DNA of 64,000 bases from Prorocentrum cordatum (Eukaryota > Sar > Dinophyceae > Prorocentrales > Prorocentraceae): positions 796,001 to 860,000 of the forward strand of contig CAUYUJ010015294.1 in assembly GCA_963575745.1 (NCBI GenBank). Reading direction: 5' to 3'. Every line of letters starts with the position of its first letter. Position 1 is the stretch's first letter. The position numbers and the translations under genes are program-made. The notes below the pieces were generated by a model that worked only from the letters and a program-made list of their open reading frames with translations, did no database searches and was not told where the DNA came from. Below are positions 30,906-41,670 of this stretch, one piece after another.

Positions 30906-31182
30906 CTCAAAGAATAAGAAAACAAAAAATAAAACTCAAAAAAAAAAAAACTCAAAAAAAAAAAAAAAGCAAACGAAAAAAAAAGAAAAAAGAAACCAAA
31001 AAAACCAAAAGATAAAAAAGCAACAAAAAATAAAAGAAAACGAAAAAAAACAACTTGAAGAAAAGAAAAAACAAAAAAAATCAGCAAACAAAAAAAATAA
31101 GAAAACGAAAAAAAAACAAAAAAAAAAAAAGGAAAAAAATAAAAAAACTTAAAAAAAGAACAAAAACTCAAAAAAGGATCGT
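30906..31182. repeat. A-rich tract
   Basis: About 275 bases of AAAAA separated by single C, G or T (AAAAC, AAAAT, AAAAG). Strikingly AT-rich for this GC-rich region. It immediately follows, on the plus strand, the ORF1 fragment (i.e. lies upstream of it on the minus strand). Confidence 0.9.
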
Positions 31183-31202
31183 GGCGCGGGCTACTTGCAT
31201 AG

Positions 31203-31300
31203 CCGGAAAAAACTTGAGCGATCGTGTCAATGGAACGATGGCGATAGGACGGCGGTGCTCCAACACCGCAGACAACATTCCCGAGCAAGCACATCCATGA
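31203..31300 (+). repeat. Dispersed ~90-bp repeat (copy 2 of 2)
   Basis: Matches 19104-19190 (ACTTGAGCGATCGTGTC … GAGCAAGCACATCCATG). Only this segment is shared; the flanks differ. Confidence 0.8.
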
Positions 31301-31857
31301 TCCTCTTCCTTCTTCTCATCCTCCTCCTCATTCTGTTCATCCATCTTTCCCTCTACCCTTCCCCCGTGCTCGTCGGCCTCCCCGTCCTTCCCCAGGCCCG
31401 ACGAGAGCACCGTCGTCGCTGGGGAGGAATGATGATACACCAGCAGACTGGTCGAAAAAAGAGAATACATCAGACAAGATGGAAGTCCTTGGTGCCGTAC
31501 ACAGCGGCCGGCGGCGGCGAAACAACATGGTCCAAAAGAGCATGTATAGGACCTCTGGGAGTTTCTGCCTCGGCCGTGCGTTTTCCTCGAGCAGCGGGCC
31601 TGCAGAGCAAGCTGCCCCGCATCCCAGACCCCCGCCGACATGTCGTTATTCAGGATGTCGACCCCCAGAGGCCTCGACCCCTTCCCCGGGAACGGCTTTC
31701 CATCCCGAGTCGCTTTCGGACGCCGCCCGCGGCCTGGCACGGGCACCCCCGAGGCCGAAACCAGCAAGAACAACAACAAAACACGCCTCCGTCGTGATCC
31801 TGCTCGCGACGCGCGGGGGCCCGGAATCCACGGGCTTGTGGAAAAAAACAAAATAGT

Positions 31858-31955
31858 CGGTGGAAAACACACACACACACAGCCTCCGGAGAAAACACAC
31901 ACACACACAAGGCCTGTGCGTTTTCCTAAAGTCTGTGTGTTTTCCACAGAGGCCG
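31858..31955. repeat. Nested inverted repeats with CA/TG arms
   Basis: GTGGAAAACACACA (31859) pairs with TGTGTGTTTTCCAC (~31937), and inside it GGAGAAAACACACA pairs with TGTGCGTTTTCC. The two nested stems could form a long hairpin. The rest of 31301-32140 has no supported gene. Confidence 0.7.
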
Positions 31956-32159
31956 CCCAGCTCGCTGCGCCGTGGGCTGGGGGCGCGGGCGGCGACGGCG
32001 ACGGCGGCGCCAGCGGCGATTGGGCGACTGACCGCCTCGGCGGAGAGCTTCAGCAGCGCCTCTCGCAGGGCGCCCTGGCGCCGCTGGGCGGCGCCGGCGG
32101 CGCCTGTTCGCCGGGGGGAGGGGGGGGCAGGGCAGGAGCCGGTGGCGAGCGAAAAGGAG

Positions 32160-32300
32160 AACCGAGAAGGGGCGGGCCTTCTCAGAAGGCTCAGAAGTCC
32201 CCCGGCCTTGTAAGAAGGTTGTTGGGCCTGCCCGGAAGTCGAAGAGAACCTCGAGGCCTTCTGAAAAGCCCCGCCGCCTTCTGAGAAGGCCCCCTCTGTC
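32160..32300. repeat. Cluster of GCCTTCTGAGAAGGC-type palindromes
   Basis: GGCCTTCTCAGAAGGCTC (~32177), GGCCTTGTAAGAAGG (~32203), GGCCTTCTGAAAAG (~32256) and GCCTTCTGAGAAGGCC (~32276) are versions of one short palindrome within about 130 bp. Confidence 0.6.
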
Positions 32301-32639
32301 TCGCTTCCCCCCCTCGCTCGCCGCCGAAGAAGGTGACGTGTTCGACCACGTCGGGCGCGGCCTGAGCCGACCTCCAGCAAACCGTCGCCTTCCGTGACGT
32401 CCCCATCGCCTCTCAAACTTCCCTCCGGCCACACACATACAGTCAGCCCGTATCACAGGGATGCGCAGAAGCCTTGCAAGGGACAACTCCCAAGATCCCC
32501 CATCTGTTCCACAATTATCCCGGATGTTCGTGTTCCCCTCCACATCCCCCATCTTTTCCATAACTTATTCCCTACCTAGGCTCTGCCTAGGAGGGTTCTT
32601 ATACTCTCTTCGCTTAAAGGGGCCGGGCAGTGTAAATCG

Positions 32640-32775
32640 CCCCGGGCGGTTCCCCCGGTCCCCTGGGAGCCAAGCAAAAGCAACAGCAAAGGTAAAAGCA
32701 AACGCGCGGTTCCCCCAGTTGCGCTCCCTGGGTGCCAAGCAAAGGCAAAATCAAAGGCAAAAGTGAAAGCAAAAG
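32640..32775 (+). repeat. ~67-bp direct duplication and AAAGCAAAGGC runs
   Basis: GCGGTTCCCCCGGTC at ~32645 and GCGGTTCCCCCAGTTG at ~32706 start two similar units, each running into CAAGCAAAAGCAA-type sequence. Confidence 0.65.
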
Positions 32776-32946
32776 CGAAGGCAAAGCAACAGCATAGCAA
32801 AGCATAGCATCGCATAGCATAGCATATCATAGCGCAACATAGCATAGTGCCGCATAGCATAGCATAGCATAGCCTAGCCCAGCATAACATTGCGCAGCAT
32901 AGCATAGCATAGCATAGCAGAGCAGAGCATAGCATAGCGCAGCACA
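32775..32946. repeat. (AGCAT)n pentanucleotide repeat
   Basis: ATAGC/AGCAT pentamers for about 170 bases with minor changes (GCGCAGCAT). Confidence 0.95.
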
Positions 32947-32959
32947 GCACCCACTATTG

Positions 32960-33074
32960 CTGTAGATAAGGTGTGGATGTAGATTTAGCTGCAGGTGTAG
33001 ATGTAGATGTAGCTCTAGATGTAGGTGCAGGTGACGATGTAGATGTTGGTGAATATATAGATGTAGATGTGAAG
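32960..33074. repeat. (GATGTA)n hexanucleotide repeat
   Basis: TAGATGTAGATGTAG-type hexamers with CTCTAG and GCAGGT variants. Confidence 0.9.
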
Positions 33075-33185
33075 AACTCCCCAATGCCCCGCCCTCATCT
33101 CCGTGCCTGCTTGCTTTTGCTGCTGTCTCGGCGACTTGCTGCCTGCTTCTGCTGCTGCTTCACTTACGGCGTAGCGTCGGCGGTT

Positions 33186-33265
33186 CGGGCGCTACTATTA
33201 CTACTACTACTACTACTACTGCTACTACTACTACTACTACTACTACTATTACTACTACCACCACC

Positions 33266-33305
<40 letters not shown>

Positions 33306-33454
33306 AACTGCGACACGACTACGACTGACGACTACGCTACTAAACTAACTACTAACTATCTAACTACTACTACTACTAGTACTACTACTACTAACTACTA
33401 ACTACTGCTGCTACTACTACTACTTACTACTACTACTACTACTACGACTACTAT

Positions 33455-33485
<31 letters not shown>

Positions 33486-33508
33486 GCCCGCCGACCCATA
33501 AGGACTAT

Positions 33509-33539
<31 letters not shown>

Positions 33540-33614
33540 ACGACGACGACGACTACTACTACTACTACTACTAACTACTACTACTACGACACGACTACGA
33601 CTACTACTACTATT

Positions 33615-33659
<45 letters not shown>

Positions 33660-33704
33660 GTAAATACTACAACTACTACTACTACTACTACTACAACTAC
33701 TACA

Positions 33705-33771
<67 letters not shown>

Positions 33772-33805
33772 AGATTACTACTACTACTACTACTACTTCT
33801 ACTGG
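33186..33805. repeat. (ACT)n trinucleotide repeat with ACG islands
   Basis: About 620 bases of ACT/CTA triplets, with an ACG run near 33508-33550 and brief non-triplet interruptions. Frames here (poly-Leu, poly-Val, poly-Ser) are repeat artefacts. Confidence 0.95.
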
Positions 33806-34108
33806 CGGGTTCCCTTCGTTCATCAGGCTCGGCTCGCCGAAAAAGCCAAAACAAGAACAGCAAGCAAAGCAAGACAAGCAAGTATATGTCATGTAATTTT
33901 GCGAATAAGTGGTAGATATTTCTTGAGTAATATGATTTATTCGTGAATATTCTGTAATCGTTGGAAGTGTGTGTGTGTTTGGTAATTATGAAGATATATA
34001 TATATGAAACTAAATAGTCACCGTTTGATTTAATTGTTTTGATACTGTAATATTATGTTTAAAGCAAGCATACTCATACTACACATACGAGTGGTAGTGT
34101 TAGTAGAA
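33806..34108. other. AT-rich unassigned DNA
   Basis: AT-rich stretch without a gene. GGCGGGTTCCCTTCGTTCATCAGGC at its start is similar, inverted, to GCCTGATGAACGAAGGGAACCAGCC before the ACT repeat at 47.95 kb, so the ACT arrays at both places share a flank. Confidence 0.5.
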
Positions 34109-34112
34109 GTAA

Positions 34113-34200
<88 letters not shown>

Positions 34201-34300
34201 GGTAGTAGCAGTAGTAGTAGCAGTAGTAGTAGTAGTAGTAGTCGTAGTAGTCGCAGTAGTCGTGGTCGTAGTCATAGTCGTAGTCGTAGTCGTCGCGATT
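34109..34300. repeat. (ACT)n followed by (AGT)n: inverted microsatellite
   Basis: About 90 bases of ACT triplets (34109-34200) switch directly to AGT/GTC triplets (34201-34300). The second half is the reverse complement of the first, so the whole can fold as one long hairpin. Confidence 0.9.
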
Positions 34301-34404
34301 ATATTTGTATGAGTCATAGTACTCGTACTATTGAACATACGTTCACACATGTACATGAACTACATATACATATACATATTTGTTGATATCTATATATATA
34401 TATA

Positions 34405-34445
34405 CTAGAACCATCGCGCGCGCTTCGCGCGCGCTCAGGTTCTAG
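34405..34445. repeat. Hairpin H1: CTAGAACC … GGTTCTAG
   Basis: Outer arms CTAGAACC / GGTTCTAG are perfect inverts, and the core GCGCGCGCTTCGCGCGCGC is a second stem with a TTC loop. It is preceded by an (AT)n run. Similar hairpins sit at 37075 and 40603. Confidence 0.9.
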
Positions 34446-35408
34446 CCCAGGCCTGGGGGGCGCTGGACGATCTTGGACAACGATATCAAGCACAGGCGCG
34501 CGACGGCATCTGAGGAGCTTCTGGGGTGTTCTGCATGCTTCGTCAACTGGCTGTTGGAGGCACCTCTTGGGTGCTTCTTGGGGGGGGTGTCTGAGGGTCC
34601 CTTGGGGGCATCGGTTCTGCAATCTGAAGCCGTCATTGGCCGTCTTGGCTGCGTGGAAGCCCGACTTAAGGCCACCTGCGGCCAGATTGAGGCAATCCGG
34701 ATGCCTCCCCGGGGCCTCCTGGAAGCAGTTTTGACGCATCGAGGGCACTCTTGGGCTATCTTAAAGCCTCTTGGACGTCTCCTAGGAACCTTTTAGGCCC
34801 TCGGGAAGCTATTGGGGTCCTCGTCGGACCACTTGGGGGCCTCTTGCGGCCTCCTGTGTGCCTTGTGGGGGGACCGATCTGCTGTTGGGTCGCGTTCCCC
34901 TTCTTGGGCCTCTCTTGGGACTCTTGGGGCCCTCTCGAGCCGTCTTGGGCGCCTCAAGCACCGTCTTGGGGCTCTCGCGGGCCGTCTTGGGGTCCTCTTG
35001 GAGTCCTCTTCCTCTATATGGGAGCGGTATTGGAAGCCTCTTGGGCCGTCTTGGAGCATCGGGATGCCAAAAGGCCGAAAAAATTACACCCCGTCAAAGC
35101 CCAATCGTAAAACAATGAGTTGTGTCTCTTGGGGCCACCTTGGGAGATCTCTTGGAACCTCGTCGGCCCTCTTGGGAGCTTCTTGGGTGCCTCTTGGATC
35201 CGATTGGGGGCCTCTTGGGACTTCCCGAGAACCTCTCGGGGTAGAAAGCTCGGATTCTCGGTTCGTGTTTCCCTTCTTGGGAGCCTCTTCGGCTATCTTG
35301 GAGCTGTCTGGGAGGCCTCTTCCTCCTCCTCGTCCCGCTCCTCCTCCTCCTCCTCCTCCTCCTCCTCCTCCTCCTCCTCCCACTCCAACTCTCTCTCCTC
35401 CTCCTGAT

Positions 35409-35439
<31 letters not shown>

Positions 35440-37074
35440 CTCCTGCAGCGTGTTCCGGAAGGCTCCCGCCGGAACATGCTGTGCACAAGTGCTGTCACTG
35501 CTCCCGCCACCGTGCCCTGGGTGGTGGGTCAGAGGCCTCATGGGTGTTGATGTGGATCTCGTGGTTGGCCTGTCGGGGACGTCGTGAAGGCAATTTCGCA
35601 GCTTCTCGGTAGCCGTTTTGGGACCGTTGTGGGGCCTCCTCGGGGCTGTTTTGTAGCCTCTTTAGGCCTCGTTTGGGCCTCCTGGGTGCCTCTTGGGGGC
35701 CTCCTGGGGCCCCTTGGGGGCTCCTTGGGGCCTCCTGGGGCACTCTTCAAGCGGGAGGGTCGAATTTTGGAGTCGTGGTCCCCCTCTTGGGCGCATCTTG
35801 GGGCCGTCTTGGGGCTCTGTTGGGCTGTCTTGGGCGACTCTGGGGCCGTCTTGGGGCCCTCTTGGGCCGTCTTGGGGCGCTCCTTGGGGGCCTATTGAGC
35901 CGTCTTGGAACGTCGGACAGCCGAAAAGGCTGGAAGGCCAAAATCGTCGAAAACCTTCGTACAATTGACGATTTCGGCCTCTGGAAGCGCTCTGGAGAGG
36001 CGTCTTGAAGCGTCGTGGAGTGCCTTGGGGGCCTCTCGGGCCGTCTTGGGCCTATCTTGGGCGTCCTGGAGCGGTCTTTCGGCGACTCGGGGCCCGCTTG
36101 GGCCGTCTTGGGAGCCTCTGGAGGCCCTCCTGGACTATTTTGGACCTCCCCGGCCGCCCCGTCCTCCCATGGGGGGTCGGAGGCGGCGGCCTCAGAGGCC
36201 CAGGACGCGGAAACCCTGTAAAAACACACGGAAAATGAGCCCCGGTACCCCCATGGCGGCTCTTCGGCGCTCTTGGACCGTTGGAAGCTCGAAAACGCGA
36301 GAAGCCAAAAACATTGAAAAGACCATTGAACATATACGACTTTGGCCTCTTCGGGCCGTACCGTGATACCTATCAGACTTCTTGGGGTCTCTTGGAGGCC
36401 ACCTGGAAGCCTCGAGAGCCGTCGGAAGGCTGACTTGGGCTGCTCGGGAGCGTCTTGGGCCATCCTTTCGCATTCTGGGGGCTCCTGGGGGGCGTCTTGG
36501 GCCCTCCTGGAGCGCTGTGGAGGCTGCCGGAAAGGCTGGGGCAGCGGTGCCGGGAGCGTCCCCGAGATGTGGCCATATCTTTTCAGCGCGTTCCGGGAGC
36601 ATCTTCCCGGAACGCGCTCGTGGCAGGGCGCCCACGTCCGAGGACGTTGGCATGGGAAACCGCAGCGCGTGATCATTCCAGCGCGTTCCGGCGAAGACCG
36701 TCCGGAACGCGCTTGGGCAAGCGCTGGGTTTGGGGAAGGCGAGTGGAGACCGTTCAGGCAGTTTGGGATGCTCGGGGCAAGAGGCGGAAGCCATCCTCAT
36801 AAGACATGCAGTCTTCCTGGAGCCGTCTTGCAGAAAACACAGAAAAACTGAGACCCTGCAGTCGTTCCTGGAGCCGTCTTGGAGCCCTCTTGGGCTGCCC
36901 TGGAGCCTGTTGGAGCCCTCTGCGGAATGGTCTTGGAGCCCGCGCCGAGGATCTGGAAAATGTCCGGGAGCATCGCGGCGGCCTTCGAGGCCCGGGACGC
37001 CGAAACCGCGTAAAAGCACAGCGAAAATGAGCCCCGGTAATGGAGGGTCGGGCAGCTGTTTTCGGGCCCCTGGG
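34446..37074. repeat. ~2.6-kb unit, copy A (CCTCTTGGGGGCC-type repeat DNA)
   Basis: After hairpin H1 the sequence GCCCAGGCCTGGGGGGCGCT begins a unit that is repeated after H2. Internally it is built of degenerate ~9-15-bp words (GGGCCGTCTTGG, GGGGCCTCTTGG) and of a recurring GAAAATGAGCCCCGGT phrase (36233, 37021). It contains a CTC run (~35337-35445). Many frames are open on both strands (plus LGPSWGPLG; minus PRRPQDGPRG) but these are repeat translations. Confidence 0.85.
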
Positions 37075-37115
37075 CTAGAACCATCGCGCGCGCTTCGCGC
37101 GCGCTCAGTTTCTAG
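37075..37115. repeat. Hairpin H2: CTAGAACC … TTTCTAG
   Basis: Same core as H1 with one arm mismatch (GTTTCTAG). Here the outer stem is longer: CCTGGGCTAGAA pairs with TTCTAGCCCAGG. Confidence 0.9.
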
Positions 37116-39530
37116 CCCAGGCCTGGGGGGCGCTGGACGATCTTGGACAACGATCTCAAGCACAGGCGCGCGACGGCATCTGAGGTGCTTCTGGGGTGTT
37201 CTGCATGCTTCGTCAACTGGCTGTTGGAGGCACCTCTTGGGTGCTTCTTGGGGGGGCGTCTGAGGGTCCCTTGGGGGCATCGGTTCTGCAATCTGAAGCT
37301 TTCATTGCCCGTCTTGGCTGCGTGGAAGCCCGACTTGAGGCCACCTGCGGCCAGATTGAGGCAATCCGGAAACCTCCCGGAGGCCTCCTGGAAGCAGTTT
37401 TGACGCATCGAGGGCACTCTTGGGCTATTTTAAAGCCTCTTGGACGTCTCGTAGAGGCCTTTTAGGCTCTCGGGAAGCTTTTGGGGTCCTCGTCGGACCA
37501 CTTGGGGGCCTCTTGCGGCCTCCTGTGGGCCTTTTGGGGGGACCGCTCTGCTGTTGGGTCGCGTTCCACTTCTTGGGCCTCTCTTGGGGCTCTTGGGGTC
37601 CTCTCGGGCCGTCTTGGGCGCCTCAAGCACCGTCTTGGGGCCCTCGCGGGCCGTCTTGGGGATTTCTTGGAGGCCTCTTCCTCTATATATGGGAGCGGTA
37701 TCGGAAGCCTCTTGGGCCTCCTCGGGGTAGAAAGCTCGGATTCTCGGTTCGTGTTTCCCTTCTTGGGCCTCTCTTGGGGCCGTCTTGGGGCCCTCTCGGG
37801 ACGTCTTGGGCGCCTCAGGCACCGCCTTGGGACCCTCGTGGGCCGCCCAGGGCCCTCTTGGAAGCCTCTTCGGCTATCTTGGAGCTGTCTGGGAGGCCTC
37901 TTCCTCCTCCTCGTCCCCATCCTCCTCCTCCCACTCCAACTCTCTCTCCTCCTGATCTTCCTCCTCCTCCTCCTGCAGCGTGTTCCGGAAGGCTCCCGCC
38001 GGAACATGCTGTGCACAAGTGCTGTCACTGCTCCCGCCACCGTGCCCTGGGTGGTGGGTCAGAGGCCTCATGGGTGTTGGTTTGGATCTCGTGGTTGGCC
38101 TGTCGGGGACGTCGTGAAGGCAATTTCGCAGCTTCTCGGTAGCCGTTTTGGGACCGTTGTGGGGCCTCCTCGGGGCTGTTTTGTGGCCTCTTTAGGCCTC
38201 GTTTGGGCCTCCTGGGTGCCTCTTGGGGGCCTCCTGGGGCCTCTTGGGGGCTCCTTGGGGCCTCCTGGGGCACTCTTCAAGCGGGAGGGTCGAATTTTGG
38301 AGTCGTGGTCCCCCTCTTGGGCGCATCTTGGGGCCGTCTTGGGGCTCTGTTGGGCTGTCTTGGGCGACTCTGGGGCCGTCTTGGGGCCCTCTTGGGCCGT
38401 CTTGGGGCGCCCTTGGGGGCCTATTGAGCCGTCTTGGAACGTCGGACAGCCGAAAAGGCTGGCAGGCCAAAATCGTTCGAAAACCTTCGTACAATTGACG
38501 ATTTCGGCCTCTGGAAGCGCTCTGGAGAGGCGTCTTGAAGCGTCGTGGAGTGCCTTGGGGGGCCTCTCGGGCCGTCTTGGGCCTATCTTGGGCGTCCTGG
38601 AGCGGTCTTTCGGCGACTCGGGGCCCGCTTGGGCCATCTTGGGAGCCTCTGGAGGCCCTCCTGGACTATTTTGGACCTCCCCGGCCGCCCCGTCCTCCCA
38701 TGGGGGGTCGGAGGCGGCGGCCTCAGAGGCCCAGGACGCGGAAACCCTGTAAAAACATACGGAAAATGAGCCCCGGTACCCCCATGGCGGCTCTTCGGCG
38801 CTCTTGGACCGTTGGAAGCTCGAAAACGCGAGAAGCCAAAAACATTGAAAAGACCATTGAACATATACGACTTTGGCCTCTTCGGGCCGTACCGTGATAC
38901 CTATCAGACTTCTTGGGGTCTCTTGGAGGCCACCTGGAAGCCTCGAGAGCCGTCGGAAGGCTGACTTGGGCTGCTCGGGAGCGTCTTGGGCCATCCTTTC
39001 GCATTCTGGGGGCTCCTGGGGGGCGTCTTGGGCCCTCCTGGAGCGCTGTGGAGGCTGCCGGAAAGGCTGGGGCAGCGGTGCCGGGAGCGTCCCCGAGATG
39101 TGGCCATATCTTTTCAGCGCGTTCCGGGAGCATCTTCCCAGAACGCGCTCGTGGCAGGGCGCCCACGTCCGAGGACGTTGGCATGGGAAACCGCAGCGCG
39201 TGATCATTCCAGCGCGTTCCGGCGAAGACCGTCCGGAACGCGCTTGGGCAAGCGCTGGGTTTGGGGAAGGCGGGTGGGGACCGTTCAGGCAGTTTGGGAT
39301 GCTCGGGGCAAGAGGCGGAAGCCATCCTCATAAGACATGCAGTCTTCCTGGAGCCGTCTTGCAGAAAACACAAAAAAACTGAGACCCTGCAGTCATTCCT
39401 GGAGCGTCTTGGAGCCCTCTTGGGCTGCCCTGGAGCCTGTTGGAGCCCTCTGCGGAATGGTCTTGGAGCCCGCGCCGAGGATCTGGAAAATGTCCGGGAG
39501 CATCGCGGCGGCCTTCGAGGCCCTCTTGGG
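37116..39530. repeat. ~2.6-kb unit, copy B
   Basis: Starts GCCCAGGCCTGGGGGGCGCT after H2, as copy A does after H1. It is very similar to copy A through ~39520 except for deletions (a shorter CTC run at ~37905-37975; A at 35060-35250 is replaced by a shorter version at ~37700-37850). It breaks off at GGCCTTCGAGGCC and jumps to an earlier part of the unit. Confidence 0.85.
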
Positions 39531-40500
39531 CCCCTCGTGGGCCGCCCAGGGCCCTCTTGGAAGCCTCTTCGGCTATCTTGGAGCTGTCTGGGAGGCCTCT
39601 TCCTCCTCCTCGTCCCCATCCTCCTCCTCCCACTCCAACTCTCTCTCCTCCTGATCTTCCTCCTCCTCCTGCAGCGTGTTCCGGAAGGCTCCCGCCGGAA
39701 CATGCTGTGCACAAGTGCTGTCACTGCTCCCGCCACCGTGCCCTGGGTGGTGGGTCAGAGGCCTCATGGGTGTTGGTTTGGATCTCGTGGTTGGCCTGTC
39801 GGGGACGTCGTGAAGGCAATTTCGCAGCTTCTCGGTAGCCGTTTGGGACCGTTGTGGGGCCTCCTCGGGGCTGTCTTGTGGCCTCTTTAGGCCTCGTTTG
39901 GGCCTCCTGGGTGCCTCTTGGGGGCCTCCTGGGGCCTCTTGGGGGCTCCTTGGGACACTCTTCAAGCGGGAGGGTCGAATTTTGGAGTCGTGGTCCCCCT
40001 CTTGGGCGCATCTTGGGGCCGTCTTGGGGCTCTGTTGGGCTGTCTTGGGCGACTCTGGGGCCGTCTTGGAGCCCTCTTGGGCCGTCTTGGGGCGCTCTTG
40101 GGAGCCTATTGAGCCGTCCTGGAACGTCGGACAGCCGAAAAGCTGGAAGGCCAAAATGGTTCGAAAACCTTCGTAGAATTGACGATTTCGGCCTCTGGAA
40201 GCGCTCTGGAGAGGCGTCTTGACGCGTCGTGGAGTGCCTTGGGGGGCCTCTCGGGCCGTCTTGGGCCTATCTTGGGCGTCCTGGAGCGGTCTTTCGGCGA
40301 CTCGGGGCCCGCTTGGGCCGTCTTGGGGGCCTCTGGAGGCCCTCCTGGACTATTTTGGACCTCCCTGGCCGCCCCGTCCTCCCATGGGAGGTCGGAGGCG
40401 GCGGCCTCCGAGGCCCAGGACGCGGAAACCCTGTAAAAACACAGGGAAAATGAGCCCCGGTCCCCCCATGGGGGGTCGGGGCACCTGTCCTGGGGCCCCC
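39531..40500. repeat. ~2.6-kb unit, partial copy C
   Basis: CTCTTGGGCCCCTCGTGGGC at 39526 re-enters the unit at the position equivalent to ~37830 in copy B and continues to GAAAATGAGCCCCGGT at ~40446. The junction therefore marks an internal tandem duplication of ~1.7 kb offset. Confidence 0.8.
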
Positions 40501-40515
40501 GGCCTCGCCCCCAGG

Positions 40516-40527
40516 GATATATATATA

Positions 40528-40565
<38 letters not shown>

Positions 40566-40570
40566 GTATA
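40516..40570. repeat. (AT)n microsatellite
   Basis: TATATA run, 30 bases upstream of hairpin H3. H1 is also preceded directly by (AT)n. Confidence 0.9.
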
Positions 40571-40602
40571 TAAGTGCACACACATCTATATACACACACG
40601 TA

Positions 40603-40640
40603 CTAGAACCACGCGCGCGCTTCGCGCGCTTAGGTTCTAG
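40603..40640. repeat. Hairpin H3: CTAGAACC … GGTTCTAG
   Basis: Perfect outer arms as in H1, with a core shortened to GCGCGCGCTTCGCGCGC. It is followed by non-repeated sequence (TCGACTCCG), so H1 and H3 enclose the whole 2.6-kb array. Confidence 0.9.
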
Positions 40641-41329
40641 TCGACTCCGAAAATGGTGTCGGTAAGCATCGCAAGCATCCCAGGATACGGTGGGACACGT
40701 ATCCCAGGCGTACACCGCCTTTCTCTCGCGGGAGCGCGGAGCCTCCTGAGGGGTGCCTCGGGGTCCAGGGCGGTCGCGGGGCCGTCTGAGAGCGCCATGG
40801 GACGCATCTGAGGGCCCTTGGGAACCATCTGGGGGGGGGTCTGGGGGGCCTCTTGGGAGCCTCTTGGGGGTTGTCTGGCGGTGTCGTCGTCCTTGGGGCG
40901 TTTCTTGGGGGTCTCCTGGGGCCGTCTTGTGCTCTCTTGGGGTCTCTTGGGCCGTCCGTCTCGAGGTTGTTTTGGGCCGTGTTGGGGCTCTCTTGGGAGC
41001 TTCTTGAACCGTCATGGGGTGATCTTGACGGCTTCTTTTCCTGTCCAGGGCAGCTGGGAGCCAGGAACAGCAAGAACGCATCAACATATAAAACACTCGA
41101 ACACGAGCTCCTTCCTGGGGGGTCCTCTCGGGGCGTCGGGGAGGCTTCTGGAACCTTGGGCCTTCTTCGCGCGGATTAGAACCTGCCCAGGGCGCCCAAA
41201 ATGCATTCTTGGGCTGTCTTGGGATGGTCTGGAAGGCGTCTGGAGCAGATCGGGCGCGCTCGGAGCCTCTGGGGTGGCCTGGACCCCCCATGTCAACCCG
41301 TTGTCCCCGTCCGGGCATTCGCCTCCTAT
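40641..41329. other. CCTCTTGG-type degenerate repeat DNA, no gene
   Basis: GGGCCGTCTTG and GGGGTCTCTTGG words continue in part (40800-41010, 41100-41290). No domain-bearing frame recognised. Confidence 0.5.
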
Positions 41330-41470
41330 TCGTCGTCCTCCTCCTTCTCCTCCTCCTCGTGCTCCTCCTGACCCTCCCGCTCCTGCTCCCGCTTCTTCTC
41401 CTCCTCCTCCTCCTCCTCCTCCTCCTCCTCCTCCTCGTCCTCCTCCTCCTCCTCCTCTTCCCCCCTCCTC
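41330..41470. repeat. Pyrimidine (TCC)n microsatellite
   Basis: CTC/TCC triplets with scattered GTC. A weaker pyrimidine-rich stretch extends to ~41640. Confidence 0.9.
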
Positions 41471-41670
41471 TCCCTCTGCCTCCCTCCCGTCCGATTCCGT
41501 CTCCCCGCCCGTCTCCCTCGGGGATGGCCGCGGCGTGCGCGGCGGGCAGCGCCTGTCGCCCCCCTCCTCCTCCGCCTCCTCCTCATCCTCCTACTCCTTG
41601 CCCTCTTCCTCGACCTCGCCCTCATCTTCGTCCTCGTCCTCCCGGTGGTCTGGGGGGTGGAAGCATAAGA

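Noticed and set aside
30394-31152. Plus-strand 252-residue frame ending in a long Lys/Asn run
   Set aside because: Its second half is the A-rich tract, and its first half is the antisense of a better-supported ORF1 fragment on the minus strand.
35747-39736. Several Pro/Arg/Gln-rich frames of 190-420 residues on both strands
   Set aside because: They are translations of the CCTCTTGG/CGTCTTGG word repeats. Both strands are open, and no domain or codon preference is visible.
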